Shown here one piece after another: positions 46,258-56,697 of a stretch of DNA of 64,000 nt; within the stretch, counting starts at the first letter, position 1; each line of letters starts with the position of its first letter. This stretch comes from Silene latifolia. Its lineage: Eukaryota; Streptophyta; Magnoliopsida; Caryophyllales; Caryophyllaceae. Below the pieces are notes generated by a model that was not told where the DNA came from, did no database searches, and worked only from the letters and a program-made list of their open reading frames with translations. The stretch is from assembly GCF_048544455.1 (NCBI RefSeq), contig NC_133532.1, positions 15,502,948-15,566,947 of the forward strand. Direction: 5' to 3'. Made by a program: the position numbers and the translations under genes.

Positions 46258-47252
46258 TTAGAGCGTTGGAGTAAGTGTCCCAAGGTTTGTGAATTTCCTT
46301 GGTGGGGTACTTTTCTTGGATGGCTCGAGAAGGTTAACTTCATCGGTCTTGCTAGTAGAGCCGTATGAACGACTTGTGGACCCTTGATATCCTCGACCTA
46401 CCGTTTTGGACAAGAGTCCTTTACGGATGTCATCTTCAATCCTTGTCCCTAGTACGGTCAAGTCCTTGAAAGTTTTGATGTTTTGGTATCTCAAATGATT
46501 GGCATAGATGGGTTTGAGATTATCCACAAACTTCTCCACAAGAGTAGCTTCATCCGGGCGTTCAACTAGTTGAGTGCTAGTCTTCCTCCACCTACTTAGG
46601 AAGTCGATGAATCCTTCTTTGTCATTTTGGGTAAGAACCTCTAGAGTACGCATGTTGACATGGATTTCGGCATTATCCGCATATTGTTTAGAGAACTCGA
46701 TTGCGGCGTCTTCCCAAGTAGCGACCTTCTTGTGATCTAAGGAATAGAACCATTGCCTCGGGATGGTGTCAAGAGATGAAGGAAAGATCCTTAAGAACAT
46801 CTCGGGTTTGATGCCTTTGATAGACATGTAATCCTTGAAGGCACGGATGTGGTTCAAAGGGTTCTCGTGTCCCTTGAACTTAGGGATATCCGTCATATTA
46901 AAGTTAGTTGGCAATTTGGAATTGACGGCCTCATACTTGCGATTGTTCTCCCTATAAATGTCATCCCCCTTAAGGTACATCAATTGCTCCTCTAAGTATT
47001 GGAGTCTTTTCTCATTTTGCAGATCATCCCCATGAGAGGATTTTCATCCTTGGATTCATTGTCAGAGTCACGTAGTACTTCACTTTCATGAGGAGGCAAC
47101 CTTCCCTCTACGGCATAGATACGGCCCTCAATGAGCTCAAGGCGGTCATAGACTTGGTCTTGGGTAACTTGCATTTGGGCTAGCGCGGCTAGGATTCGAT
47201 CATTACCATCTTGAAGTTGGTGGAGGTTTGTTTCATCACTTGATCCGGGCAT
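46258..47252 (-). pseudogene. gag: gag of element A, N-terminal two thirds (frameshifted)
   Basis: The ATG at 47252 begins MPGSSDETNLHQLQDG. A break at about 46985-47020 (CATTTTGCAG where C has CAGCTGAAG) separates this from the gag core (46983-46258: FLRIFPSSLDTIPRQWFY, WEDAAIEFSKQYADN, EVLTQNDKEGF). A second break near 46280 precedes the zinc knuckle. Without these it would match the 603-residue gag of C closely. Confidence 0.87.
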
Positions 47253-48040
47253 CTTGAAAACTGGATAAGAGATCGGCGACGGATCAAAACACGATCGACC
47301 ATTCTACCACACTTGCTAAAAGAAGAAATGTTTTGACTCGTGAAGTGGGTGTGTGCCACTTGTGTTGAGTGAGTTTTGAAGAAAGACAAGGTTTCTGAAA
47401 ATGTGTGTCCTAGTCAACTATAGTGTAGTTGTAGGAGTGGACTCGAAGTGAGGTTTTGAAATGGGCTTGTGGCCCGAATTTTGACACGACAGAGTTTTGA
47501 CCGGATTTTGCGCTAATTGAAGGTCTATTTCGAAATTTTTGTTTGAAAATGGGTTTTGATTTTTTGAAAAAAAAAATCGTCATGGTTTTGTTTAGAAGTG
47601 GTAATCATGTAAGGTATACACATTTATACAAGCATTATAACGGGATGCTGAGTGCATTTAAAAGGGTTTTGGTTTAAAGGGTGGGTTGCTATACCGAACC
47701 ATCAAACCCGAAGTCTGTGGAGAGGCTCGTACCAAACAAGAGTAAGGCCGATTCCTAGTCCATTTCCTCAAGTAGTGAAGGCCCTTGATACAAACAAGAG
47801 TAAGCATCATGGTATGGATGACGTCAATCGCTATCCATCCTTAGGCCCAAATAAGAATTAGGACCGTTTAGACGGGACGATTGGTCGAATGGGTTGGGTT
47901 GGGCTTAGGAAGACCGAATGAAACGGTCTAGGAAGACCGAGTTATGAAAACCGACAATTGTCTTGTACAAATTATTCCCTAACCTTGTTCAAGTTTTACC
48001 CTTGCTACACGTAAGTGTATTTCCCAATGAGTCGCCAAAC
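47253..48040 (-). other. 5' leader and degraded primer binding site of element A
   Basis: Aligns with 29264-30058. The primer binding site segment reads TTCCCAATGAGTCGCCA where C has the longer TCCCCAGCGGAGTCGCCA on the plus strand. No coding sequence. Confidence 0.65.
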
Positions 48041-50469
48041 TGGATGGACGGGTCGCACGGGGCGCTTGGGAGGAAAAGAGAAACAAGCGTTTGCATTTTT
48101 GTATGGAGTCGCCACCAATTTTTATGGGAAATTGGAACCGTTCGAATACCTCGTGTCATGTCAAGGCACAAAGTAGTGACATGAACACTAAGCAATCGTT
48201 ACCCTTAGCATTCTATGTCTAGAACGACTCTCGTGGATGCCAATGAACACGGGTGTTCACAGATATCTGGAGTAAGGGGTGAGGGTACGTATTAGGAAGC
48301 TCTTTTGATCGAACACCTAATCCCGCCCGCCTCGATAGCGGCCTCTACTAATGATTAGGGAAGTTATTCGTACTTGATATATCGTCGGTTATATGCATGC
48401 AATGCAACATCCAAGTTTTAAGCCTAACATGTGAGAAATTAATACTAAGTCGGTTGACAGTTAATTAGCATACAATTAATGTCAAAGTAGGATGTATGGT
48501 TCAATTATATGCGAATGCATACAAACAATAAAAGAAATACAATAAATATAAATTACAATAATGAAAATTACAACAATTACAATGGAATAGGCGATTTATG
48601 TCGAAAATACCTTTAAAACGGATGATTTGAGAAAAAAAGAATAAAAGAATGAAAGAAAGGATCAAATAAATTAACGAACAGGAATTAGCGTGATATTACG
48701 GTTAATAGTTAGTTAATATGTAAACTAATTATGCTACGTCAAGGCAGAAACAGAGTTCGGGGTGAGAACTCGGCCAGAACAAAGCGCAGAGAGCCTGCGT
48801 CCTTTGGAATAGGCGCGTGACGCTGCGTCTGTTCCTTGGCTCGGATTCATTTGTGAAGCCGTAATTGCAAGCCGTTAATGTTAATTGGTGATTTAATGAT
48901 CAATTGGTATTATTTACTCGGACGGAAGTGATTAGTAGGTTATTTAACATACGAATGGGTCATGAAAACAGTAAAACATGAATAAGACGGAATTAACATA
49001 GGATGGATTAATTACAGGAGTGAAAAATATTAACAAACCAAACAAATTAATTCAATTAAGTAGGTTAGACACGATGGATTAATGACGAATATGCGATGAA
49101 TATGACAAATAACAGATGAAAACTATATCAAAGACGAATTCCAGAAACCCAATATTGATGAATTGAATCTCTATAACCCGGAATTGAATTTAATGACGAA
49201 AACCCGCAAATATTGGATTATTTGGGATTTAAGTCGAATTTGTGATGATAAAAAGATGATGAATAATAATATACATGTGAATTATATGCTATCATGGCGA
49301 AGAATTAACAAACAAACGAAACAAATAAAAGAACTTTGACGAATAACAGAGGACGAACGAAGAAGAAAGGAAGCAGGAACTGCGGCAGCCTCACGAAGAG
49401 GCGCAGCAGGAACTGCGCTCCTTCGAAGAGGCGCAGCAGTTGCTGCGTCCTTTCTCGACGGTTATCTACTGGAAATCCGCAAAAGGAAGTTTTAAAGCAT
49501 GGTTTTAGAAATCGAATTTAATGATATTTTCGACATAAATCTTACATTGATGATTACAATAAACAAATACAATAAATAAAAGAGATTTTTACACCCTCAG
49601 ACTTACATGTTGACGAAACGAGAAGGACTAAGATATCGATTAGTGATGCTCGACGCGAATGCAAAGAAAGTGCCCTCGTAAGAGGAAAACGATTAAGTTA
49701 ATTAAGTTGATTGATGTGTAGTTGGTCAAATTGGTCGGTCATGCAAACGGGGAGGCTGGTACTCAGAAGGATCCGAGCTTACGTGGTCGAAAGTTCAAGC
49801 ACGTAGACGCCAAAAAGTAAGAACAAAGTCTAGAATGCAAAGGGAGAAGAGAAGGGCGGACACTTGCGTGAGAAATATGAGGAGCGAAGGCTCCTATTTA
49901 TACTAATCACGTGAAGGAATTAGGGTTTCGGAGACTCTTTGGAAGTGAATCTCGGAAAGATATGAAAAAGATACGAGAAATACGCGAGAAAAGGGCACTG
50001 GGAAGAGGCGCGGCGCCCACTGCGTCTCTTGGAAGAGGCGCAGACTGCTGCGTACGTTTCCCAAGGGGTTTCCTCTGCGGAAGAAAGATTTCCGTGTTTG
50101 AGTTATGGTAGGACGGAAATAATTCGGTTTTCCTTAATATCTTATGTGAATATTACGGGAAATTGTTTACTAAAAGATAAAATTTATGAAATATGGAATA
50201 GAAATATCCGGAACATTCCAGAACATTCTGACTCGGGATTTAATGGTTATCAGAAAATGGAGACGGTTTTAGGCCCGGACTCCGAATGTACTCTAATTCA
50301 TCAAAACGACCGTATCGGCACGTAGATGACAACTAAGAGGTAGACATTAATATTTGAGCAATCACTTGACGATAATCTTACGAATTGTCACAAGTCGTTC
50401 CGCGTACCAAACATGCGGCCCAATCATCACCGGGTGGTTTGCGGGAGGTGCAGAAATGAGGTATCTACA
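48041..50469 (-). repeat. 5' LTR of element A
   Basis: About 2.43 kb, colinear with the LTRs of C but visibly more diverged, consistent with A being the older insertion. It ends GAGGTATCTACA on the plus strand, immediately before copia coding sequence. TATA at 49895-49902 (minus); hairpin modules at about 48775-48840, 49385-49455 and 49990-50060. Confidence 0.9.
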
Positions 50470-51214
50470 CGTATACACACCCGTCCAGTCACGACACAAT
50501 TTAGCAATGGCGAAAGGTTATGTGCTCAAGGATATAATGAAGTATCGACGGCTTGTTGGAAGGTTAGTGTATTTGACAATCACGAGACCTGACTTAGTGT
50601 ATGCCGTACACATACTATCCCAGTTTGTAAATGAGCCTCGCAAGGAGCATTGGGAAGCGGCTCTAAGGGCCGTGTGGCATCTTAAACGAAGTCCAAGCAA
50701 GGGGATATTCCTTAAGAAAGATGGAGATTTGCAAATACGGGGATATTGTGACTCGGATTATGCGAGTTGCCCATTGACAAGGAGATCTTTAAGTGGGTAT
50801 TTTGTTTCGATAGGGAACTCGCCTATATCATGGAGGACGAAGAAACAGTTAACCGTGGCCAAGTCCACTGCAGAAGCGGAATATAGAGCTATGGGAGCTG
50901 TGACTAGCGAGGTGATATGGATAAAAGCGTTCTTGGCTTCGTTGGGGGTTTTTCATACGAAAGCTATGGACATTTATTGTGATAACCAAGCTGCAATATA
51001 TATAGCGAGAAATCCGGTTTTTCATGATCGGACGAAGCACATTGAGATAGATTGTCACTTCGTCCGTCAACATTTAGTCTCAAATGTGATTAACATGTTC
51101 CATGTCCGTAGCAAGGAACAAATTGCAGATTTGTTCACAAAGGCGTTAGGTGGAGAGTTGTTTGATCACTTACTATACAAGTTGGGTCTCGGGTTGCCAC
51201 GAGCTCCAACTTGA
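50470..51214 (+). pseudogene. Ty1/copia pol, C-terminal RT-RNase H fragment, truncated by element A
   Basis: Open frame from the LTR junction. It begins inside the RT thumb/connection (YRRLVGRLVYLTITRPDLVY, LSQFVNEPRKEHWEAALR) and continues through the copia RNase H: YCDSDYASCPLTRRSLSGY, STAEAEYRAM (catalytic Glu region), DNQAAIYIARNPVFHDRTKH, then the conserved end (KEQIADLFTKALGGELFDHL). It ends with TGA at 51212-51214, followed by the polypurine tract. The upstream part of the element must lie left of the window, beyond A. No stop codon interrupts this fragment, so the copia element was probably not old when A landed. Confidence 0.93.
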
Positions 51215-51435
51215 GGGGGAGTATTAGAGTATATTCCTTGATCTTATTCGGTTGTAGTGATCCTTAACTTTAGGGAAGTAAATTATTTTGTTACCTTGTT
51301 AATAGGAGCTAACTTAGGAATAGTTAGATTGTATCTTTTGCCTTGTACTGTATATATACATAGGTTTGTATATGCTAGGTTTGATCAATGAGAATTAATC
51401 GATTCCCAGACTTCCTTGCTCATTAGAATTTCACA
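51215..51435 (+). repeat. Copia polypurine tract and short 3' LTR
   Basis: The tract TTGAGGGGGAGTAT overlaps the stop codon region. The LTR appears to start at about 51224 (TATTAGAGTATATTCC, probably from TGTTAG..) and end near 51435 (GAATTTCACA), about 210 bp with a TATATATA box at 51352. The exact ends are inferred; the left LTR is not available for comparison. Confidence 0.65.
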
Positions 51436-51587
51436 AGTCAAGAACTTGTTGCAAATTCCTTTTCCATGTGTTTTAGCCCTGATGGCATAGGTCGAATCAG
51501 TTTCGGAGATAAAGGCAGCAAAAACCAAAGCCAAACACCAGTCCTCCAAAAGGTCAAGTAGTACTCAGATATATCAACATTGTGATT

Positions 51588-51617
51588 GACAGGCTAGGCC
51601 AGATTGCGAAGTTCAAA
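51588..51617. repeat. Partial copy of the AGCTTAGGCCAGATTGCCAAG repeat
   Basis: Short match (AGGCTAGGCCAGATTGCGAA) to the segment found fully at 52289-52360, 53449-53519, 53989-54066 and 57329-57405, all flanking the inhibitor gene or its remnants. Confidence 0.55.
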
Positions 51618-51656
51618 CCGTTTTTTTTTTGTGGGAAAAAAATGAAAAAAGGGTTT

Positions 51657-51719
51657 GCTGTAGCCAGGAGTTGAACCTGGAATCTTATATAATGAGATTT
51701 GCCAATGTACTACTACAGC
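51657..51719 (-). ncRNA. tRNA-like sequence, copy 1
   Basis: Minus strand: 7-bp acceptor-like stem GCTGTAG/CTACAGC closing a 63-nt unit; T-arm-like CCAGG-TTCAACT-CCTGG with a perfect 5-bp stem and 7-nt loop; B-box GGTTCAACTCC and A-box-like TAGTACATTGG. An AATCT/AGATT stem encloses a 9-nt loop rather than a 7-nt anticodon loop, and there is almost no variable region. It is too short for an ordinary tRNA, so it is tRNA-derived or a tRNA-like RNA. Expression unknown. Confidence 0.55.
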
Positions 51720-52288
51720 TTTGGTGATTAGTTAAAGGAAACAAATTAGATATTATCAGTATCAGCCTTGATATGCTGAAGTAAACGTCAAAGTTAGGAA
51801 GTCTTCAATCTGTTGGATGTTCTTCATCTACTTGATATCAGTCGATAAAAGTTACACTTTTACTAATTTACATTGTTTATTTGACTTACTTTTATTAGCC
51901 CTCCGTAAAATAGAAGCTTTAAATTAAAAGGAGTACCAAATTCACCCCGACTAAAGTACTTGGTATCCCTACTCTTCAAATACAGTTTCTTTTAAGTGGG
52001 GCTATTAGTAATTTTGCAATTGTTAGCAACGCCGGTTTGATCATTGAACTCGATGAACATGTGAAAAATATGATTAATAAACTGTCTACTTTTTTTTTTT
52101 TTTTCTTCTGTCTGAACCGGTTTGAATAGCTATACAATTGCTTCTATGTGGTTACTAGGAAATGAAGAAAAGATTGCACCCTTAGATGAGTACTTGAAGG
52201 AGAACAATTAAATATAACGAGATTTGCTTTACGAGTAATTTTGCAATTCTGAACAACGTTTGATAATTGAACTAGTAAATTCTGAGAG
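51720..52288. other. Intergenic region right of tRNA-like copy 1
   Basis: Contains stretches (AAGTAAACGTCAAAGTTAGGAA and TCTTCATCTACTTGATATCA) that recur near 54290 and 57210, so it belongs to the duplicated block. Also a 14-T run at about 52090. No gene seen. Confidence 0.5.
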
Positions 52289-52360
52289 AACCCGAAGTTT
52301 ACCTCTTCTGAGCGAAAAGGCAGATGGCTCAAAGCTTAGGCCAGATTGCCAAGTTCAAGA
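52289..52360. repeat. Duplicated upstream segment, copy i
   Basis: CCCGAAGTTTACC..GAGCGAAAAGGCAGATGGCTCAAAGCTTAGGCC and on to AGATTGCCAAGTTCAA. It precedes the inhibitor pseudogene at 52470 just as copy iv (57329-57405) precedes the real gene. Confidence 0.75.
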
Positions 52361-52469
52361 GCCGCTATGAGCAGAGGGACGGATTGAATGGCGTAAAATT
52401 TACGACGTTTCAGTCATCATCTTACACTCATTTTTTGTTTACAACGGAAAATTCATAGGATCTCCCTGG

Positions 52470-52620
52470 TCTTTATTCCATCTCTGCCTTCATAACTTCA
52501 CCATCAACCCAATGCAATGGGGTTAATGAGGAAGTTAAACAGCTGACTTCGGTTTATATCCACGAAGCGCACACGCCAATGTCAATGGATTAGCCCAAAT
52601 CGCCCTTGACCAACTATTGA
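52470..52620 (+). pseudogene. Decayed fragment of an invertase/pectin methylesterase inhibitor gene
   Basis: Aligns with the 5' coding part of the gene at 57754: it shares TCACTTCACCATCAAC/CAATGCAATGGGTTAATG and CCACGAAG..GCCAATGTCAATGG, then CCCAAATCGCCCTTGACCA. It lacks about 35 bp after GAAGTTAAACAGC and another short stretch, has a TAG in the gene's frame after CAATGGAT, and the downstream half is absent. Clearly non-functional; evidence of local gene duplication. Confidence 0.85.
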
Positions 52621-53294
52621 AGTTGTTGTAAGCATGATCAGATATTTGTGCGTGGTAGCAAGCATTGTTTGCCCTTAGATAAGAGTTGATTCTACTACAT
52701 GTCTTTCAACTCCATAGTTTAAAACAATAAACATATGAATGAATACCAATCTCCAGCTCAGGGGATTGTCATGTAATACGTATACAAATGTCTCATCCTT
52801 TTGACCTCATGACATATGTCGACGTCATTCAGCATTTTGTGGCCTGATGACCTTGGAACATGTTGTCCTTTGCTTCGTCACGGGCTGACAAGAACGTGTT
52901 GCCTCGCTCGGCCTAGCCCTTCCTATTTAATCTCAAGTAGTTTTGTATCAAATCATCAATCTATGCTTCTAATTACCCTACAACAATCAGGAACAAAGCC
53001 AGCAGATGATTTTTCATCGTACTCTGTATAATTTTGTCAAACTAACAGAAAAATAACTTTTTCTTCATAATTTTGCTAGTACTGAAAATTATAGTGATAT
53101 TTTCTAAAACTTCAGAATAACAAATTAAAAATAAATCAATCAATAATGCAATGGATGTTTTTAACCTTATTAAGATGGTCAATTTGTTTCGAAGAACAAA
53201 TTAATTTAAAGAATGATAAAAGGAAGTTGACATAGAACTATAGAAGATAGAATGGAATAATTGAACAAGCCTTGAGAAATAAGTAAAAAAATAT
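52621..53294. other. Intergenic region, no gene recognised
   Basis: AT-rich; short frames (for example 52816-53031) show no motif I recognise and have no matching copies elsewhere in the window. Confidence 0.5.
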
Positions 53295-53358
53295 GTTGTA
53301 GCCAGGTGTTGAACCTGGAATCTCATACCTTGAAGATTTGCCAATGTGCTACTACAAC
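53295..53358 (-). ncRNA. tRNA-like sequence, copy 2
   Basis: 64 nt. The acceptor-like stem is GTTGTAG/CTACAAC: compared with copy 1 both partners of one pair changed (C to T and G to A on the plus strand), keeping the 7-bp stem. T-arm stem CCAGG/CCTGG kept with loop TTCAACA; A-box TAGCACATTGG. Loop of 10 nt in the middle arm. Confidence 0.55.
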
Positions 53359-53448
53359 TTTGTTGTTTAGTTTATGGAAATATATAAACTTATATCCTTA
53401 AAGATAAACACGTGATAATCCTATGTAATACAGCAAAATTAGCAGAGA

Positions 53449-53519
53449 AACCAAAGTTTAGCACTTGAGAGCGAAAAGGCAGACGGCTCAAAGCTTATGC
53501 CAGATTGATAAGTTCAAAT
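53449..53519. repeat. Duplicated upstream segment, copy ii
   Basis: GAGCGAAAAGGCAGACGGCTCAAAGCTTATGCCAGATTG type sequence, followed at 53571 by CAGTCATCATCTTAGCCTCG and TTTAAACAAGTCTTGTACTTG, the same order as next to copies i and iv. No inhibitor coding sequence remains after it. Confidence 0.7.
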
Positions 53520-53988
53520 GCCGATATGAGTAGATCATATCAAACTAATTAAATGAAGTAGATGAACATTTCAGTCATCATCTTAGCCTCGTGTTTTGTT
53601 TAAACAAGTCTTGTACTTGACAATGGAAGATGCTAAGCGGTCTGTAAACTTGAGAAATCTCATCGCTTTGATTAAGGATTTTTGAGTATTCGTATATGAT
53701 ATATATCAGCTTCATTGTTCTAGTAAGTAGTAGTACCGTTCCTCTGATTTTTTGTCAAGTTCATCCGTTCATGTCTCTTTACTCCGTTAATAACCGTAGC
53801 AAGCTTCTAGACCTATCTGCTAAATATGTCGAGCTCTTTGAAAAATCTCAAAACTTTTTGTTCTCTTTAAATTGTTTTGAATAGTTATACAGTTGCTTTT
53901 GTATGGCTTCTAGAAAATGAAGGAATTATTGTTGGTTGTGCCCGAAGACGCATTGGATGTCCTATGTAAACCAATAAAATTGGTCGAG

Positions 53989-54066
53989 AACCCGAAGTAT
54001 ACCGCTTCAGAGCAGAAAAGCAGATCGCTGAAAGAGCCAAAGCTTAGGCCAGATTGCCAAGTTGAA
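53989..54066. repeat. Duplicated upstream segment, copy iii
   Basis: CCCGAAGTATACCGCTTCAGAG..GCAGATCGCTG, then AAAGCTTAGGCCAGATTGCCAAG. More diverged than copy i; 95 bp upstream of tRNA-like copy 3. Confidence 0.7.
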
Positions 54067-54161
54067 GCACCGCTATCAGCTGAGCTGCAGAGGGATGGAT
54101 TGAATGGCGTAAAACGGATTGTTGTAAATAAAAAAAAAATTAATAAAAACAAAAAGTTTAC

Positions 54162-54224
54162 TGTAGCCAGGAGTTGAACCTGGAATCTTAAGTCATTAGA
54201 TTTGCCAATGTGCTACTACAGCTT
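54162..54224 (-). ncRNA. tRNA-like sequence, copy 3
   Basis: 63 nt, acceptor-like stem ACTGTAG/CTACAGC (one terminal mismatch), T-arm identical to copy 1, A-box TAGCACATTGG, AATCT/AGATT middle stem with a 9-nt loop. Confidence 0.55.
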
Positions 54225-54406
54225 TGTTGAGTATTTGAAGGAGAACAATTAAATATTATAAGTAACTGTCTTGATATGCACAAGTAAACGTCAAAGGTAG
54301 GAAGTCTTGGGCAGTTGGGCCTTATTTTACTTTTAAAATAATCAACAACTTTTTTATAAGGCCTAGTATAAGACTAATCCAAAAGAAAATAAGCCCAAAA
54401 ATAATA

Positions 54407-54624
54407 CTCCCTCCCAGTCAAAATAAACTTCCCTATTTCCTTTTCCGTCTATTCACAATAACCTCCATATTTCCTTTTTTGGTAAGTGTTTGTGTGGTCC
54501 AAATTTAATTGTATGGTGGGGTAGTGTATTTGTGTGGTTGAAATTTAATTATATGGTGGGGTAGTGTGTTTCCTTAATATTTGTGCCAAAATGAAATGAG
54601 AGGTTTATTGTGAATGGGAGGGAG
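54407..54624. mobile_element. Stowaway-like MITE (Tc1/mariner type)
   Basis: 218 bp bounded by CTCCCTCCCAGTCAAAATAA and its inverted partner ending GTTTATTGTGAATGGGAGGGAG, flanked by TA at 54405-54406 and 54625-54626. CTCCCTCC ends and TA duplication are the hallmark of Stowaway elements. Non-coding; needs a mariner-like transposase in trans. Contains an internal direct repeat TTTAATTGTATGGTGGGGTAG / TTTAATTATATGGTGGGGTAG. Confidence 0.92.
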
Positions 54625-54835
54625 TATTAGTTTATTTTAAATTTTAATTTTACTTTAACTAATCGACATTTTACAATGAAAACTAGTATATTTAAATACA
54701 TAAGTTATCAATATAAAATTTTAGGTTGTCAAAATAAAATACCTTTTTACGATTTTATTAACTAAATCTATTTGGGTTTTTTTGTAATTAGACTGGTCCT
54801 ATGTGGAAAGTGGTCTTAGAGCAATAGAGCATTAA

Positions 54836-55165
54836 GGTCATGTTCTTTTGATCAAACGGATCGATTCGAATCGAATCGTACTTATAGGATCGAATCGAAT
54901 CGAATCGAACTTATAGGATTCGAATCGAACTTATAGGATTCGAATCGAATCGAACTTATAGAATCGAATCGAATCGAACTTATAGGATCTAACTGAACTT
55001 ATACGATCTGAACTGAACTAAACTTATAGGATCTGAACTGAATTTAACTTATAGAATCTGAACTGGACTTCATCTGAACTGAACTTATAAGATCCGAACT
55101 TAAATTAACTTAATTTATTTAACTTAATTATTATTATTATTATTATTTTAATAAAAAAGCGCAAC

Positions 55166-55229
<64 letters not shown>

Positions 55230-55768
55230 TGTTAAGAGAGGACATTGATTAAAAAAAATATAGTCTAAAACACAAGATACGATAAAATATTTTTCCGCTT
55301 TTTATACATTGTTTTGTTCATACATTATACTACAATTACATTACGATAAATTATATCACATATTACATCTTTTGTTCTAACCATTAATTTCCATATTACC
55401 GTAATCATCATCACTTCCATCTTCACTCTCACTCTCACTCTCACTCTCGACAAAGAATCCATGGCCTCGCCAAATTATTATGTGTATCGAATAATTAATA
55501 TTATGTGTATCGAATCCATGGCCTCGACAAAGAATCCATCACTTCCATTTTTTTCTAAAATTATTATGTGTATCGAATAATTAATGTGAAATGTTTTTGT
55601 GTCGATTTTTAAAAATAATACTCCGTTTATAAATTTTATGAACTGAACTTATAGGATCTGAACTGAACTGAACTTATAGGAACTGAACTGAACTGCTGAA
55701 CTGAACTGAACTTAAACGATCTGAAGTGAACTTAAATTAAGTGACTTTAAGTCCAAAAGTACAGGACC
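54836..55768. mobile_element. Tourist/PIF-Harbinger-like non-autonomous element with subterminal repeats
   Basis: 933 bp with imperfect terminal inverted repeats (GGTCATGTTCTTTTGATC versus GGTCCTGTACTTTTGGAC, 14 of 18 matching) and TAA at 54833-54835 and 55769-55771. Both subterminal zones are dense in GAACTGAACTTATAGGATC-type units and, on the left, GAATCGAATCGAA units. These may be transposase-binding sites. The centre has ATT microsatellites (55128-55148 and 55166-55228) and a CTCACTCTCACTCTCACTCT stretch. No coding sequence. Confidence 0.75.
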
Positions 55769-55803
55769 TAACAGTGGTAGAACTAAAACTGTGTTCTTTC
55801 TTT

Positions 55804-56697
55804 TAGTTTACCTAAAATCTATAACATGCAAATAAGTTAGCATCACCAACATAATCACCCGTGTCTTCTCTCCCCCTTCTCTCTAAAAAAACAAAACCCT
55901 ATATTCTCACCCTTTGCCGTCGCCGTTCTCCTCCTTCCTCCCACCGCTACCCATCAACCTCCTACCATGTCGCCGGGGATGGGGTCTCTCAAGACCTTTC
56001 TCCGGCGACCCATCTCCTCTCTTCCGATTAACCCTCCTCCCCTTTCTTACCCACACCCGGTTCTGGATCGTACGGGTCTGCCCGTTCCTCTCGGTCCGCG
56101 TGGTGTATGTGGGCTGTTTGGGTCTTATCGGACGAATTTGTTGAGGTGGTGTGGCAGGGTGGTGTTTGGATCTGGCGGTGTTGTGGGTTGGTAGGGAGGC
56201 GGTGGCTTCCGTTTTCTTCCTGTGTTCTGCTTTGTTTCCTTTATGATTTTGTTTAATTTCCGCTTTCGTTGTTGTTTCGTCTCTCTTTCTGAGGGCTTTG
56301 TCCCCGATAACTATCGGTGGTGTCCTTCTCTCAGTTTGCGAGCTTTCGTTTTCTGGTTCGTTTGCAGTTTTCTAATAAGTCAGCAGAAGATCAGCGTTGT
56401 TATAGATCGTTATATGGTTTTACATATTTTGTCCGATTCATGGCTACAATCAATCACGTCAGAAGAAATGGATACTCGTCAAGGAAGATTCGGAGACCCT
56501 CTTATGGATGAAAGCCTTTTGCGGCGAATCGATGATAGAGACTACATTGCGGTGTTTCATTCTTTGAACAAGAATTTATTTCCTATGGTTGTAATCGATT
56601 TGTATCCGATTGAGCTTGGCATATGTTGTAGATGTCGTATGACTTTTTATTAATGATAATGATCTTTTCTCAAAAAAAAAAAAAAAAAAAAAAAAAA
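55804..56697 (+). mobile_element. Poly(A) retroposon with 14-bp target duplication
   Basis: Ends in about 27 A (56671-56697). TGTGTTCTTTCTTT occurs directly before it (55790-55803) and directly after it (56698-56711), the signature of target-primed reverse transcription. The 5' part is CT-rich like a leader and has a short frame (55967-56194, MSPGMGSLKTFLRRPISS..) that I do not recognise. The last roughly 300 bp match 60521-60832. It could be an internally deleted LINE, a large SINE or a processed copy of a host mRNA. Confidence 0.8.

Larger units (their letters stand above)
1..50469 (-). mobile_element. Element A: Tat/Ogre-like Ty3/gypsy retrotransposon, left end outside window, split by element B
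   Basis: Minus-strand element whose 5' LTR lies at the right (48041-50469), followed leftward by leader, gag, protease and RT (to 43017), then, after the 33.9-kb insertion B, by RNase H, second RNase H and integrase (9072-6566) and two antisense genes (6020-621). The 3' LTR and polypurine tract must lie about 0.6-3 kb left of position 1, judging from the colinear copy C. Joining 9072 to 43022 across the TTGAG duplication restores the colinear sequence seen uninterrupted in C near 25020. It sits in a Ty1/copia element: the copia reading frame starts directly after the LTR end at 50469. The tandem RNase H domains and the region between pol and 3' LTR place it in the Tat lineage. Several nonsense and frameshift changes make it non-autonomous as read. 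Confidence 0.9.

Noticed and set aside
50354-50469. N-terminal extension of the copia frame into the LTR of A
   Set aside because: The first 39 codons are LTR sequence read through by chance; the copia coding sequence begins at the junction at 50470.
51657-51719. Ordinary tRNA gene
   Set aside because: Too short (63 nt), middle loop of 9 nt with a sequence that differs in each copy, and practically no variable region; described instead as tRNA-like.
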